A DNA stretch of 8,773 nucleotides from the NCBI GenBank assembly GCA_029777145.1, contig JAKOSS010000541.1, forward strand, positions 1-8,773, read 5' to 3'. The notes under the pieces were generated by a model. That model did no database searches. It had not been told where the DNA came from and saw nothing but the letters and a program-made list of their open reading frames with translations. This DNA comes from Acidobacteriota bacterium. GTDB lineage: Bacteria; Acidobacteriota; Blastocatellia; Pyrinomonadales; Pyrinomonadaceae. Shown here piece by piece: positions 1-5,850 of the stretch (its first letter is position 1; each line of letters starts with the position of its first letter). The position numbers and the translations under genes are program-made.

Positions 1-193
1 AATCTATCTTTCGAAGGCCGAGATCGTGAAAAAGGGGATCGAGCTCGGCGCGCCGCTCGAACTTTCGTGGTCGTGCTATCGCAGCGAAGATGTCGCCTGC
101 GGCACATGCGACTCATGTGCGCTCCGGTTGCGTGGGTTCGCCAATGCAGGACTCGAAGATCCGATCCCGTACGCTACTCGCCCTCAGTACTGA
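1..193 (+). CDS. queC: 7-cyano-7-deazaguanine synthase, C-terminal part (5' end outside window)
   Basis: QueC makes preQ0 from 7-carboxy-7-deazaguanine, ammonia and ATP in the cytoplasm, an early step of queuosine (tRNA wobble base) synthesis. Only the last 63 codons are present, reading from base 2 to a TGA at 191-193. The fragment carries the family's structural zinc site: four cysteines at fragment residues 25, 33, 36 and 39 in a C-x7-C-x2-C-x2-C arrangement ([14 protein letters not shown]). It is preceded by the usual [14 protein letters not shown] helix and followed by a short basic and proline-rich tail ending RPQY. Because the start lies upstream of the window, an ATG-based search misses it. 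Its last 20 bases overlap the end of the convergent membrane-protein gene. The identification rests on the cysteine motif and surrounding residues; the ATP-binding N-terminus is not visible. Confidence 0.93.
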   Translation, partial: IYLSKAEIVKKGIELGAPLELSWSCYRSEDVACGTCDSCALRLRGFANAGLEDPIPYATRPQY

Positions 194-845
194 CGTCGGC
201 GGGCGCGAATTTCGCGCGTTCCACTTCAAGCGCTGCGATCCGTTCCTTCAGTTCCGCGATTTCACGGTCGATGTCCGCAATTCCGGTCGTTTGGTGGCTC
301 AGCTTATGAAGTACGGGCGTCAAGATCGTCAGCGCCGCGACGATGATCGAATTGATCCCGAAAACCCTCGAAATGAAATCCGTGTTCGGATCGATCAAAT
401 CCCAGATCGTCAAGAAAATTATCAGCGAGAGCGTGCCGATGAAGAGAAACGCGGCGTAACGCGACCAAAGAAAGCGGGCGTCCAGCCGCGCGATTGAAAG
501 CAATGACAGCAGTGAGCAGGAAACGGCGATCAGCGTTCCCGTGAAACCGAACCTGGCGAACCGCGATTCGTCGTTGACGTTCGCCCAGATAAAGAGAATC
601 CACAACGCTCCGGAAACGATCGCCGCGGCGATTCCGGTGTACGGAAGGATCTTGCCCCGGCCCGTTTCGAGATACGCGCCGCACGCGAGACCGAATACGC
701 TGGTCATCGTAATGATCATCGTCGTGCTGAGGATCTTCTGCGCGAACTCGCCGAAGTTTCCGAAAAGAATGACCGCGATCCCGAGGACCGCGCTGATCGC
801 TACGGACGCGATCAAGATGTAAAGAGACAGGCGTTTGATATTCAT
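174..845 (-). CDS. Six-span membrane protein with C-terminal coiled coil, unknown function
   Basis: This is a 223-residue protein I do not recognise as a named family. About six hydrophobic segments are visible, near residues 6-29, 37-58, 68-90, 102-122, 128-150 and 160-182. A soluble tail follows (about 185-223) with a heptad-like charged stretch, [20 protein letters not shown], that should form a short coiled coil. No catalytic motif is apparent. The start is well supported by a strong Shine-Dalgarno sequence just upstream. The gene begins 41 bp after the stop of the M16 peptidase on the same strand, so co-transcription is likely; a role next to that peptidase is only a guess. Its TAG stop lies inside queC, a 20-bp tail-to-tail overlap. 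Confidence 0.82.
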   Translation of the reverse strand: MNIKRLSLYILIASVAISAVLGIAVILFGNFGEFAQKILSTTMIITMTSVFGLACGAYLETGRGKILPYTGIAAAIVSGALWILFIWANVNDESRFARFGFTGTLIAVSCSLLSLLSIARLDARFLWSRYAAFLFIGTLSLIIFLTIWDLIDPNTDFISRVFGINSIIVAALTILTPVLHKLSHQTTGIADIDREIAELKERIAALEVERAKFAPADVSTEGE

Positions 846-848
846 CGT

Positions 849-855
849 TCCTCCT
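849..855 (-). promoter_or_regulatory. Strong Shine-Dalgarno for the membrane-protein gene
   Basis: The minus strand reads AGGAGGA followed by ACG and then the ATG at 845, almost a full anti-16S match. It is the only textbook ribosome-binding site in the window, and it belongs to a gene that is internal in its putative operon. The genes that appear to be first in their transcripts lack such a site. Confidence 0.85.
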
Positions 856-886
856 GATTTTGAAACGACTTACATGGCGTGGTAGT

Positions 887-2155
887 TCAGATTCTGAGGC
901 GATCGCGGGTGACCTTCAGTCCGTTGAGATCGCCGAGCGCGCCGAATCCGATATTCTCCGTCTGAAAACAATCGACGGCGATCGATCGCACTTCATCGAT
1001 AGTGACACTTTCTACCCGATCGATCGTTTCTGCAAGCGGGATCTGGCGTCCGTGGACCATTTCGAGGCGAGCGAGAGTCGAGGCGCGGTTCGCCGAATCT
1101 TCGAGACCGAGCAGGATCGACGAAACCGTTTGCGATTTCATCAGATCAAGTTCGTCCTTGGTGATTCCGTCGCGGACGATTGACCGCATTTCCTTGAGCG
1201 AGATGTTGAGGACCTTTTCGGTCTGTTTTGGCGAAGTTCCGGCGAAGATCGTGAAAACGCCGCAGTCCTGATACATCGCCGCGCTCGCTCCGACTGAGTA
1301 AGCAAGCCCTTTTTCTTCGCGGATCTTTTGCCAGAGCCGTGATGACGTACCGCCGCCGAGCGCGTTCGAGAGAATATCCGCGGCGTATCGTCGCTCGCTC
1401 GTGGCCGATACGAACGGCGTCGAGACGATCAGGTGCGCCTGCTCCAAAGTATTGTTCTTTTTGAGGAGGATCGGAGCAGTTACATTTGGGATATCGGATT
1501 TGGGAATTCGGATTTGCGGCGATTCATCGCCAAAATACTCATTCGCGAGATCGACTATCTGATTGTGATCGACGTTCCCAGCCGCCGCGATGATCAGGTT
1601 CGAAGGGCAGAAATGCTCGCGATGAAAATCCGCGGTGACGTCGTGTCCGAATGTTCTGACGGTTTTCGGCGTACCGGCGATCGCGCGACCAAGCGCGTGA
1701 CCCGGAAACAGTTTCTCGTTGAAGAGTTCGTGGAGATACTCTTCGGGCGAATCGTCGGTCATCTTGATCTCTTCGATGATGACCTTTTGCTCGCGCTTGA
1801 GTTCTTTCTCGTCGAACAGCGGATCGGTCAGCAGGTCGGCGAGCAATTCAAACGCTTTCGTCAGTTCGGTGTCGATCACCTTCATCGCGAAACCCGTTTC
1901 TTCGTGCATCGTGAAGGCGTCGAAGTTGCCGCCGAGCCGATCGGTCTCGATCGCGATCTCGAGCGCGTTTCGCTTGTGCGTCCCCTTGAAGACGGCGTGT
2001 TCGATGAAGTGCGAGATCCCACCGAGTTCTTGCGGCTCGTGCCGCGCCCCGGTCTTGAAAAAGAAGCCGATCGTCGCCGAGCGGACGTCGGGCATGCGAT
2101 CGGTGAGCACGGTCAAGCCGTTCGGAAATCTGGTTGTCTCGATGGTCTCCGTCAT
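887..2155 (-). CDS. M16 family zinc metallopeptidase (insulinase / processing-peptidase-like)
   Basis: A 422-residue protease of the pitrilysin/MPP-like M16 family, the single-unit bacterial form of usual length. The inverted zinc motif HFIEH lies at residues 49-53 with the expected third ligand in VIIEEI (Glu128/129, about 76 residues further on), so it should be active. The GG(I)SHFIEH...KGT context and the second half with the family's R/Y region (Arg255/256 to Tyr286, GTSSRLWQKIREEKGLAYSV) fit a complete two-domain protein. The start at MTETIETTRFPNGL matches the usual short lead before the first strand. There is no signal peptide, so it is probably cytoplasmic. No Shine-Dalgarno is seen; an AT-rich TTAATT sits 8 nt upstream of the ATG. 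The linker between the halves (residues 214-226) is encoded by sequence resembling the local intergenic repeats. Many bacteria encode an inactive M16 partner beside such a gene; none is here. Confidence 0.93.
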   Translation of the reverse strand: MTETIETTRFPNGLTVLTDRMPDVRSATIGFFFKTGARHEPQELGGISHFIEHAVFKGTHKRNALEIAIETDRLGGNFDAFTMHEETGFAMKVIDTELTKAFELLADLLTDPLFDEKELKREQKVIIEEIKMTDDSPEEYLHELFNEKLFPGHALGRAIAGTPKTVRTFGHDVTADFHREHFCPSNLIIAAAGNVDHNQIVDLANEYFGDESPQIRIPKSDIPNVTAPILLKKNNTLEQAHLIVSTPFVSATSERRYAADILSNALGGGTSSRLWQKIREEKGLAYSVGASAAMYQDCGVFTIFAGTSPKQTEKVLNISLKEMRSIVRDGITKDELDLMKSQTVSSILLGLEDSANRASTLARLEMVHGRQIPLAETIDRVESVTIDEVRSIAVDCFQTENIGFGALGDLNGLKVTRDRLRI

Positions 2156-2223
2156 TTCGGGCGAATTAAGAATCTAACACAGAATAGTAGTCAGTGGTCA
2201 GTATTTAGTAGACCGTACCTACC

Positions 2224-2249
2224 AAATCCCAATTCCCAAATGGTTTGCG
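2224..2249 (+). repeat. Left copy of 26-bp direct repeat flanking the RAYT/REP island
   Basis: Twenty bases, aaatcccaattcccaaatgg, recur exactly at 3192-3211. The match extends to 26 positions with a single mismatch (2224-2249 versus 3192-3217). The last three bases overlap REP-like element A. Everything REP- or RAYT-related lies between the two copies. The repeat may be a genuine boundary duplication, or two members of a dispersed intergenic repeat, since related 'tcccaattcccaaat' text appears elsewhere in the window. Confidence 0.7.
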
Positions 2250-2287
2250 CCTTTGGCGCCTGATGTGCGGAAAGGCTCAGCCTTTCC
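2247..2287 (-). repeat. REP-like double hairpin, copy A (inverted relative to B-D)
   Basis: A 41-nt element lying 14 bases past the stop of the RAYT gene. It consists of a 5-bp stem hairpin (gcgcc-ttt-ggcgc), the spacer ctgatgtgc, and an 8-bp perfect stem hairpin (ggaaaggc-tca-gcctttcc). Its reverse complement matches copy C at 40 of 41 positions, the difference being in the loop. There is no T-run after either stem, so it is not a classical intrinsic terminator, although it could protect the 3' end of a transcript. The size, double-hairpin form and position beside a RAYT gene are what defines REP elements. Confidence 0.85.
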
Positions 2288-2301
2288 GCGTGGAAGGCAT
2301 T

Positions 2302-2853
2302 TTAACGACTGCGGCTCCGCCGCCACTCAATCCTATCTAAATCAACTTCCAGGGGTTCATTTTCGATCCGGCATCCATTCCATATTCTGGCGCTGGAATA
2401 AAGATAGTCGACCGCTCGTTCAACTAGTCCGGCCCGAACTGGATTCTGATGACCGTAGTGGATTTTTTCCATCAAGGTCTCTTCATTGTTAATCGCAAAC
2501 GCGTTCGAGTGATGCTCCCAAAGCGAATATTTGTAGTTTCTATCTTTTGTCCATTGACGGAGTTTCTCCAGAGAACTTTGATATTGACGTTCCTTCAGGT
2601 GGTCGATAACGCGTTTGGCCGTGATTCCGTTGAAAAAGCGAAGCGCGTCCGACGACTTTCGCGAGCCGTCTGTGATCAGATGCATGTGGTCAGGCATGAT
2701 CACGTACGCAAAGACCAGGATTCCGGATGACCTTCTGGCTTCGTCGAGGGCGTCCGTGACGATTTTCTTAATCTTGTCAGTGCGAAAGATCGGAAGGCGG
2801 TCCTTAGCGACGCTTGTCAGATACAGAAATGGATTGTCCCGTGAGATTTTCAT
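2302..2853 (-). CDS. REP-associated tyrosine transposase (RAYT; Y1 HUH family, IS200-like)
   Basis: A 183-residue single-strand DNA transposase domain protein that acts on hairpin REP elements. The HUH metal-binding motif is PDHMHLI (His56, His58). The likely nucleophile is Tyr133 in KIHYGHQNPVRAGLVE, positioned as in the family's Y-x3-NPVRAGL signature. Length is typical for RAYTs and the gene looks intact. I chose MKISRDNPFLYLTS as the start because the Y1 domain begins there; the frame stays open 65 codons further upstream only because it runs through the REP repeats. No Shine-Dalgarno is visible: a GC-rich inverted repeat lies 10 bases before the ATG. The final residues (WRRSRSR) are encoded by the matching repeat at the other end. 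Four REP-like elements flank the gene on both sides, its expected substrates. Codon and GATC usage differ from neighbouring genes, suggesting separate ancestry. Confidence 0.93.
   Translation of the reverse strand: MKISRDNPFLYLTSVAKDRLPIFRTDKIKKIVTDALDEARRSSGILVFAYVIMPDHMHLITDGSRKSSDALRFFNGITAKRVIDHLKERQYQSSLEKLRQWTKDRNYKYSLWEHHSNAFAINNEETLMEKIHYGHQNPVRAGLVERAVDYLYSSARIWNGCRIENEPLEVDLDRIEWRRSRSR
2310..2326 (+). repeat. Inner 17-bp inverted repeat, 3' copy, inside the RAYT C-terminus
   Basis: The sequence tgcggctccgccgccac is the exact reverse complement of 2864-2880. It is itself a small hairpin (gcggc-tcc-gccgc) in the same 5-bp stem, 3-nt loop format as one half of the REP-like elements. 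It supplies codons for the last residues of the RAYT. Confidence 0.85.
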
Positions 2854-2863
2854 GGCTGTTGAG

Positions 2864-2880
2864 GTGGCGGCGGAGCCGCA
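2864..2880 (-). repeat. Inner 17-bp inverted repeat, 5' copy, just before the RAYT start
   Basis: Exact reverse complement of 2310-2326. It sits 10 bases upstream of the RAYT ATG, where a ribosome-binding site would be, so its hairpin could restrain translation. Together the two copies frame the gene closely. Confidence 0.85.
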
Positions 2881-2902
2881 ATATTTGGAAATAGAGGTTA
2901 TC

Positions 2903-3066
2903 GGAAAGGCCGAGCCTTTCCGCACATCAGGCGCCACAGGCGCGTTATTGAGTTGAGTATTGATTGGAAAGGCCGAGCCTTTCCGCACATCAGGCGCCAA
3001 AGGCGCACCATTTGAGTATTGAGCCGGAAAAGTGGAGCCTTTCCGCACATCAGGCGCCTTCGGCGC
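2903..3066 (+). repeat. Array of three REP-like double hairpins (copies B, C, D)
   Basis: Three 41-nt units at 2903-2943, 2966-3006 and 3026-3066, spaced 63 and 60 nt. Each has an outer stem (ggaaaggc-cga-gcctttcc in B and C), the invariant spacer gcacatca, and a short hairpin (gcgcc, loop aca, aaa or ttc, then ggcgc). The 19- to 22-nt spacers share ttgagtattga, so the unit that was duplicated was about 60 nt. Copy D has a decayed outer stem (ggaaaagt instead of ggaaaggc) but an intact short hairpin. All three point opposite to copy A. The non-coding stretch 2854-3226 otherwise holds the 17-bp inverted repeat, the right-hand direct repeat and roughly 125 bases (3067-3191) in which I see nothing. 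Confidence 0.88.
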
Positions 3067-3191
3067 CGCTTTGTCAAAATTGTTCGGGAAGTATAGCTTT
3101 GTTCAACGAATGCAACAAACTCAAGGCGTTTCTAAATCCTAAAGACCAAATTCGCGGATGCCGAGCGCATTGACGCGTTGCCTCAGATCCG

Positions 3192-3217
3192 AAATCCCAA
3201 TTCCCAAATGGCTTGCG
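3192..3217 (+). repeat. Right copy of 26-bp direct repeat
   Basis: Pairs with 2224-2249 with one mismatch in 26 positions, about 968 bp away. It runs straight into another small hairpin of the same style (gcggc-ttc-gccgc, 3215-3227) which touches the stop codon of the M14 peptidase gene, mirroring how the left copy runs into the short hairpin of REP copy A. Confidence 0.7.
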
Positions 3218-3226
3218 GCTTCGCCG

Positions 3227-5533
3227 CTATTTCGCAAGCGAATTGAAGAACAAAGGAAAAGTCGCCAACGATTGGCCGCGGTACTGCGGACGGAATCCGA
3301 AGAGCACGATCTTTCCTTTGCCGATGTTGATCGAGACGAGCGCCGCCTTGCCGGCGATCGTTTCCGCGCCGAGCGCCCAGCCTGAAAGCAGAATGTCGGA
3401 CGCCTTTTTCGGATACCTGGCGACGATCTCGACGTTCGTGTCGTCGCTTGAAGTGATCTCGAACGCGGGCGAGTCCTCAAACCACGCGATCGATTCGGCC
3501 GGCATTTCCTTTGCGATCGGATGTTTTGTATTGATCACCGTCCTGAGGATCGATCCGGGAATGTAGAATTCCTTCCGCGGCAATCCGTCGGTGACGTCGC
3601 GGACGGGAAGTCCGAACTCGCGGATCGCGAAGTCCGACGCTCGGTTCAGGAAAACCAGTGTGCCGCCGTTCTCGACGAACTTCCGCAGGTTCGCGACTCC
3701 TTCTTTTCCGATCCCGCCGGTAAGTTCGTCGGGCATCGTGCCCTTGGCATAGCCGTTCAGGAGTTGGTTCGGATTCTGGTCGGGGAAAATGATCGCATTT
3801 GGACCGGTTAGACTTCCGTTTCTGATCTTTTCGTCTCCGATCGAAGCGAAATCGGAACACGGAGGACGAAATCCGGGGTAATTTTCAATCACCCAACGGG
3901 TCCAGCCTTCATCCATTACCGGCATATTGGACTTGTATATTCTGAAGTCGCTAAACGTACGACACCCAAAGCCCCCGCCCCGTCCGATGCCAAGTCCAAC
4001 TTTGTAACCCGTTAATTTCACGTGCCGGGTCACACGGATCAACTTCGTTCCCGTCAGGAGCGCGAGGTTGTGCGCTGTCACGTCATAGGGCGCGATCGGA
4101 GATCCGCTTGCGTCACGAAGATCCGGGTACTTTTGAGGTTCGGCCATCGCCGTTACGAATGCCGAGTAGGGTTGGTTCATGAGGATAACGGTCGTTCCGT
4201 TCCGGTAAGTGACCCCGTCATAACTAAACGAACCTACTTGAGCAATCTCAACATTTGCACCCAACAATGCCTCTTCGAATGTCCCCGAAAACTTACTCTT
4301 GTCATCATCAATTATATACGCAAATACTTCTCCTTCTTTCCGCGGCCTGACGGCTTCCTTGCCGATCGCGTAGAACCGACGCAGCCACGACTCGCGTTGA
4401 TCCGAGGCGTGTTTGAGCAGTTGGTGCGCGGCCGCCGTCATGTATTTCGTGATGTCGGGAAGTCCCCATTTTCCGCCTTTCCAGATCGGGCCGAAGTTCG
4501 GCGTTTCCTTTTTTGGATCAAAAAACAAACCCGGACGAAGTTCGTCGTACTTGACCTCGATCGGCGTCGCGAGTTTCGCTGACGCGGTCTCCGAAAGAAT
4601 CCGGACACCGCCGTGGTAATGCGAATAGGCCCGAGCCGGAGTCCAGGCGTCGTAAGTTGAATCGGTCGTGATACCCTCGAATCCCTTTTCCCTCAGCGAC
4701 GTCGCCACATAGTTTCCGAGTTCGGTGTAGCCCTCGACGATCTCCTTCGGGACGTTCGGTTCGACCGGTTTCATGTACGGCGGCAGGAACAGCCGCGCGC
4801 CGTTGGCGCCCTGCTGATGGATGTCGTGGACGATCTGCGGATGCCAGACGTTGTGGATCTTGTCGACGGTGAGCTGCGTCTCGACCTGCGTGAATGCATA
4901 CCAATCACGGTTGTTATCGTGACCTGTGTACTTGTGATAAAGCTCCGGCGGGCTTGTGCCCTCGTACGGCGTACCCAATGTCTTGTCATACCAGTTCTTG
5001 ACGATATCGACTCCGTCCGGGTTGAGCGACGGAACGAGCAGGATCACCGTATTCTTCAGGATCCCCTTCGTTTCCGCGTCTTCCGCGCGGGCGAGCTGAT
5101 CGGCGATGAGCATCGACGAAAGCCACGCGCCGACCTCGGTCGAGTGAATGCCGCAGGTGATGAGAACGATCGTCTTTCCGTTCTTGATCAATTGCGCGGC
5201 CGTCTTGTCGTTCGACCTTATCAGCCGCGGATCGGCGAGCTTCGCGTTGGCCCGTCTGATCGCTGCGAGGTTCTTTAGATTCGCGGGATCCGAGATCGTC
5301 GCGTAAACGAACGGTTTGCCCATCGTCGTCTTGCCGATCTCCTGAAACGTGACGCGATCGCTCGCCGCGTCGAGACGCTTGAAGTACTCGACGATCTGGC
5401 TCCAAGAGGCGAGTTTCCGGTCCTCGCCTGGCGTGAATCCGATGACATCCTTCGGGGTCGGGATCGACTGCGCGAACGACGTAAACGCGAGAAAGAGAAT
5501 AAAAACGACGACTGCGACGCGTGATGTTTTCAT
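3227..5533 (-). CDS. Secreted M14 family zinc carboxypeptidase-like protein with C-terminal GATase1-like domain
   Basis: A 768-residue exported metallopeptidase. A signal peptide (basic MKTSR, hydrophobic 6-18, likely cleavage after SFA near residue 21) fixes the start at 5533; a longer upstream frame would bury it. The M14 catalytic domain spans about 40-330. Visible are the zinc motif HSTE (His130, Glu133), SLNPDG (169-174), the substrate-binding Asn-Arg pair in NNRDW (208-209), a third histidine in VHDIHQQG (His236 or, more likely, His239), and a candidate catalytic Glu315 in ILSETAS. The C-terminal third has the MDEGWTRW motif (540-547) and a glutamine-amidotransferase-like fold region (NGGTLVFLNRASDFAI). 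It probably trims peptides outside the cytoplasm; the substrate is unknown. Oddities: a glycine-rich insertion around 515-532, and a region of lower GC at 4201-4320 (about 43% versus about 61% at 4681-4800, counted by hand). Confidence 0.92.
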   Translation of the reverse strand: MKTSRVAVVVFILFLAFTSFAQSIPTPKDVIGFTPGEDRKLASWSQIVEYFKRLDAASDRVTFQEIGKTTMGKPFVYATISDPANLKNLAAIRRANAKLADPRLIRSNDKTAAQLIKNGKTIVLITCGIHSTEVGAWLSSMLIADQLARAEDAETKGILKNTVILLVPSLNPDGVDIVKNWYDKTLGTPYEGTSPPELYHKYTGHDNNRDWYAFTQVETQLTVDKIHNVWHPQIVHDIHQQGANGARLFLPPYMKPVEPNVPKEIVEGYTELGNYVATSLREKGFEGITTDSTYDAWTPARAYSHYHGGVRILSETASAKLATPIEVKYDELRPGLFFDPKKETPNFGPIWKGGKWGLPDITKYMTAAAHQLLKHASDQRESWLRRFYAIGKEAVRPRKEGEVFAYIIDDDKSKFSGTFEEALLGANVEIAQVGSFSYDGVTYRNGTTVILMNQPYSAFVTAMAEPQKYPDLRDASGSPIAPYDVTAHNLALLTGTKLIRVTRHVKLTGYKVGLGIGRGGGFGCRTFSDFRIYKSNMPVMDEGWTRWVIENYPGFRPPCSDFASIGDEKIRNGSLTGPNAIIFPDQNPNQLLNGYAKGTMPDELTGGIGKEGVANLRKFVENGGTLVFLNRASDFAIREFGLPVRDVTDGLPRKEFYIPGSILRTVINTKHPIAKEMPAESIAWFEDSPAFEITSSDDTNVEIVARYPKKASDILLSGWALGAETIAGKAALVSINIGKGKIVLFGFRPQYRGQSLATFPLFFNSLAK

Positions 5534-5553
5534 GGCTTTTTTGTTGTGAGCAG

Positions 5554-5583
5554 AGTGTAGCGCGACCTGCGCCCGAATGCCAG
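5554..5583 (-). promoter_or_regulatory. Possible promoter for the M14 peptidase gene
   Basis: On the minus strand CTGGCA (5583-5578) and TACACT (5559-5554), each matching consensus at four of six positions, are separated by 18 nt. Transcription would start roughly a dozen bases before the ATG at 5533. It is back to back with the antitoxin promoter. This is a weak match and nothing else supports it. Confidence 0.3.
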
Positions 5584-5590
5584 ATTCATA

Positions 5591-5619
5591 TTGACTGTGT
5601 GCATAAATGTGCCTAGTAT
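5591..5619 (+). promoter_or_regulatory. Sigma-70-type promoter of the toxin-antitoxin operon
   Basis: TTGACT (5591-5596), a 17-nt spacer and TAGTAT (5614-5619) make the best promoter in the window. With the -10 box ending at -7, transcription would begin at 5626, exactly on an in-frame GTG of the antitoxin gene. Confidence 0.72.
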
Positions 5620-5628
5620 GTGTATGTG
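5598..5628 (+). promoter_or_regulatory. Candidate antitoxin operator: phased TGTG direct repeats
   Basis: TGTG occurs at 5598, 5608, 5619 and 5625. The first three are one helical turn apart (10 and 11 bp) and overlap the -35/-10 spacer and start point. Ribbon-helix-helix antitoxins commonly repress their own operon through such short repeats. The spacing is seen; the binding is inferred. Confidence 0.35.
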
Positions 5629-5850
5629 GCGACAACCTCCGAAAAGAAAAGGAAACACCTCATTCTCAGCCAGAGGAAGCTCTCACTGGCGAAAGAAATT
5701 CTTGGCGCCCGCACGGAAACCGAGACAATCGAGCGCGCTCTCGACGCCGTGATCTCCGAAGCCGAGAAAGACGAAATCACTCACGCGGCGACCGAAAGAT
5801 TCATCAAAAGCGGAATTTCCATTGACGATGTATTCGGCGCTTTGCAGTAA
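5626..5850 (+). CDS. VapB-like antitoxin of a type II toxin-antitoxin pair
   Basis: A 74-residue protein (76 if the GTG at 5620 is used) directly upstream of a PIN-domain toxin. The region RKHLILSQRKLSLAKEILG-ARTETETIERALDAVISEAE resembles the short VapB-like family in which a beta strand and two helices form a DNA-binding dimer. The acidic C-terminus (FIKSGISIDDVFGALQ) would wrap the toxin. I chose the GTG at 5626 because the predicted transcription start falls on it and there is no Shine-Dalgarno upstream of either candidate; the alternative at 5620 would precede the transcript. Its stop codon is inside the first copy of a 22-bp tandem duplication, leaving 29 bp to the toxin start. It should neutralise the toxin and repress the operon. 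Confidence 0.8.
   Translation: MATTSEKKRKHLILSQRKLSLAKEILGARTETETIERALDAVISEAEKDEITHAATERFIKSGISIDDVFGALQ

Noticed and set aside
1433..2263. Long plus-strand open frame (276 codons) opposite the M16 gene
   Set aside because: It is antisense to a clear peptidase with intact catalytic motifs; the product is rich in Arg, Asp and Val with no domain, typical of a shadow frame in GC-rich DNA.
2269..2287. Intrinsic terminator after the RAYT or M16 gene
   Set aside because: The stem is perfect but no T-tract follows on either strand, and the same hairpin recurs as part of the REP-like elements.
2903..3066. CRISPR array
   Set aside because: Repeats of 41 nt with 19- to 22-nt spacers that resemble each other, an inverted fourth copy and no cas genes; the spacers are part of the duplicated unit.
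5534..5635. N-terminal extension of the M14 protein to an upstream start
   Set aside because: It would put 34 mostly polar, His-rich residues ahead of an excellent signal peptide and would overlap the divergent antitoxin promoter.
5607..5825. Alternative frame starting at ATG 5607 as the antitoxin
   Set aside because: Its product is a cysteine- then arginine-rich string without family resemblance, and the frame starts inside the promoter; the overlapping frame gives a VapB-like protein.
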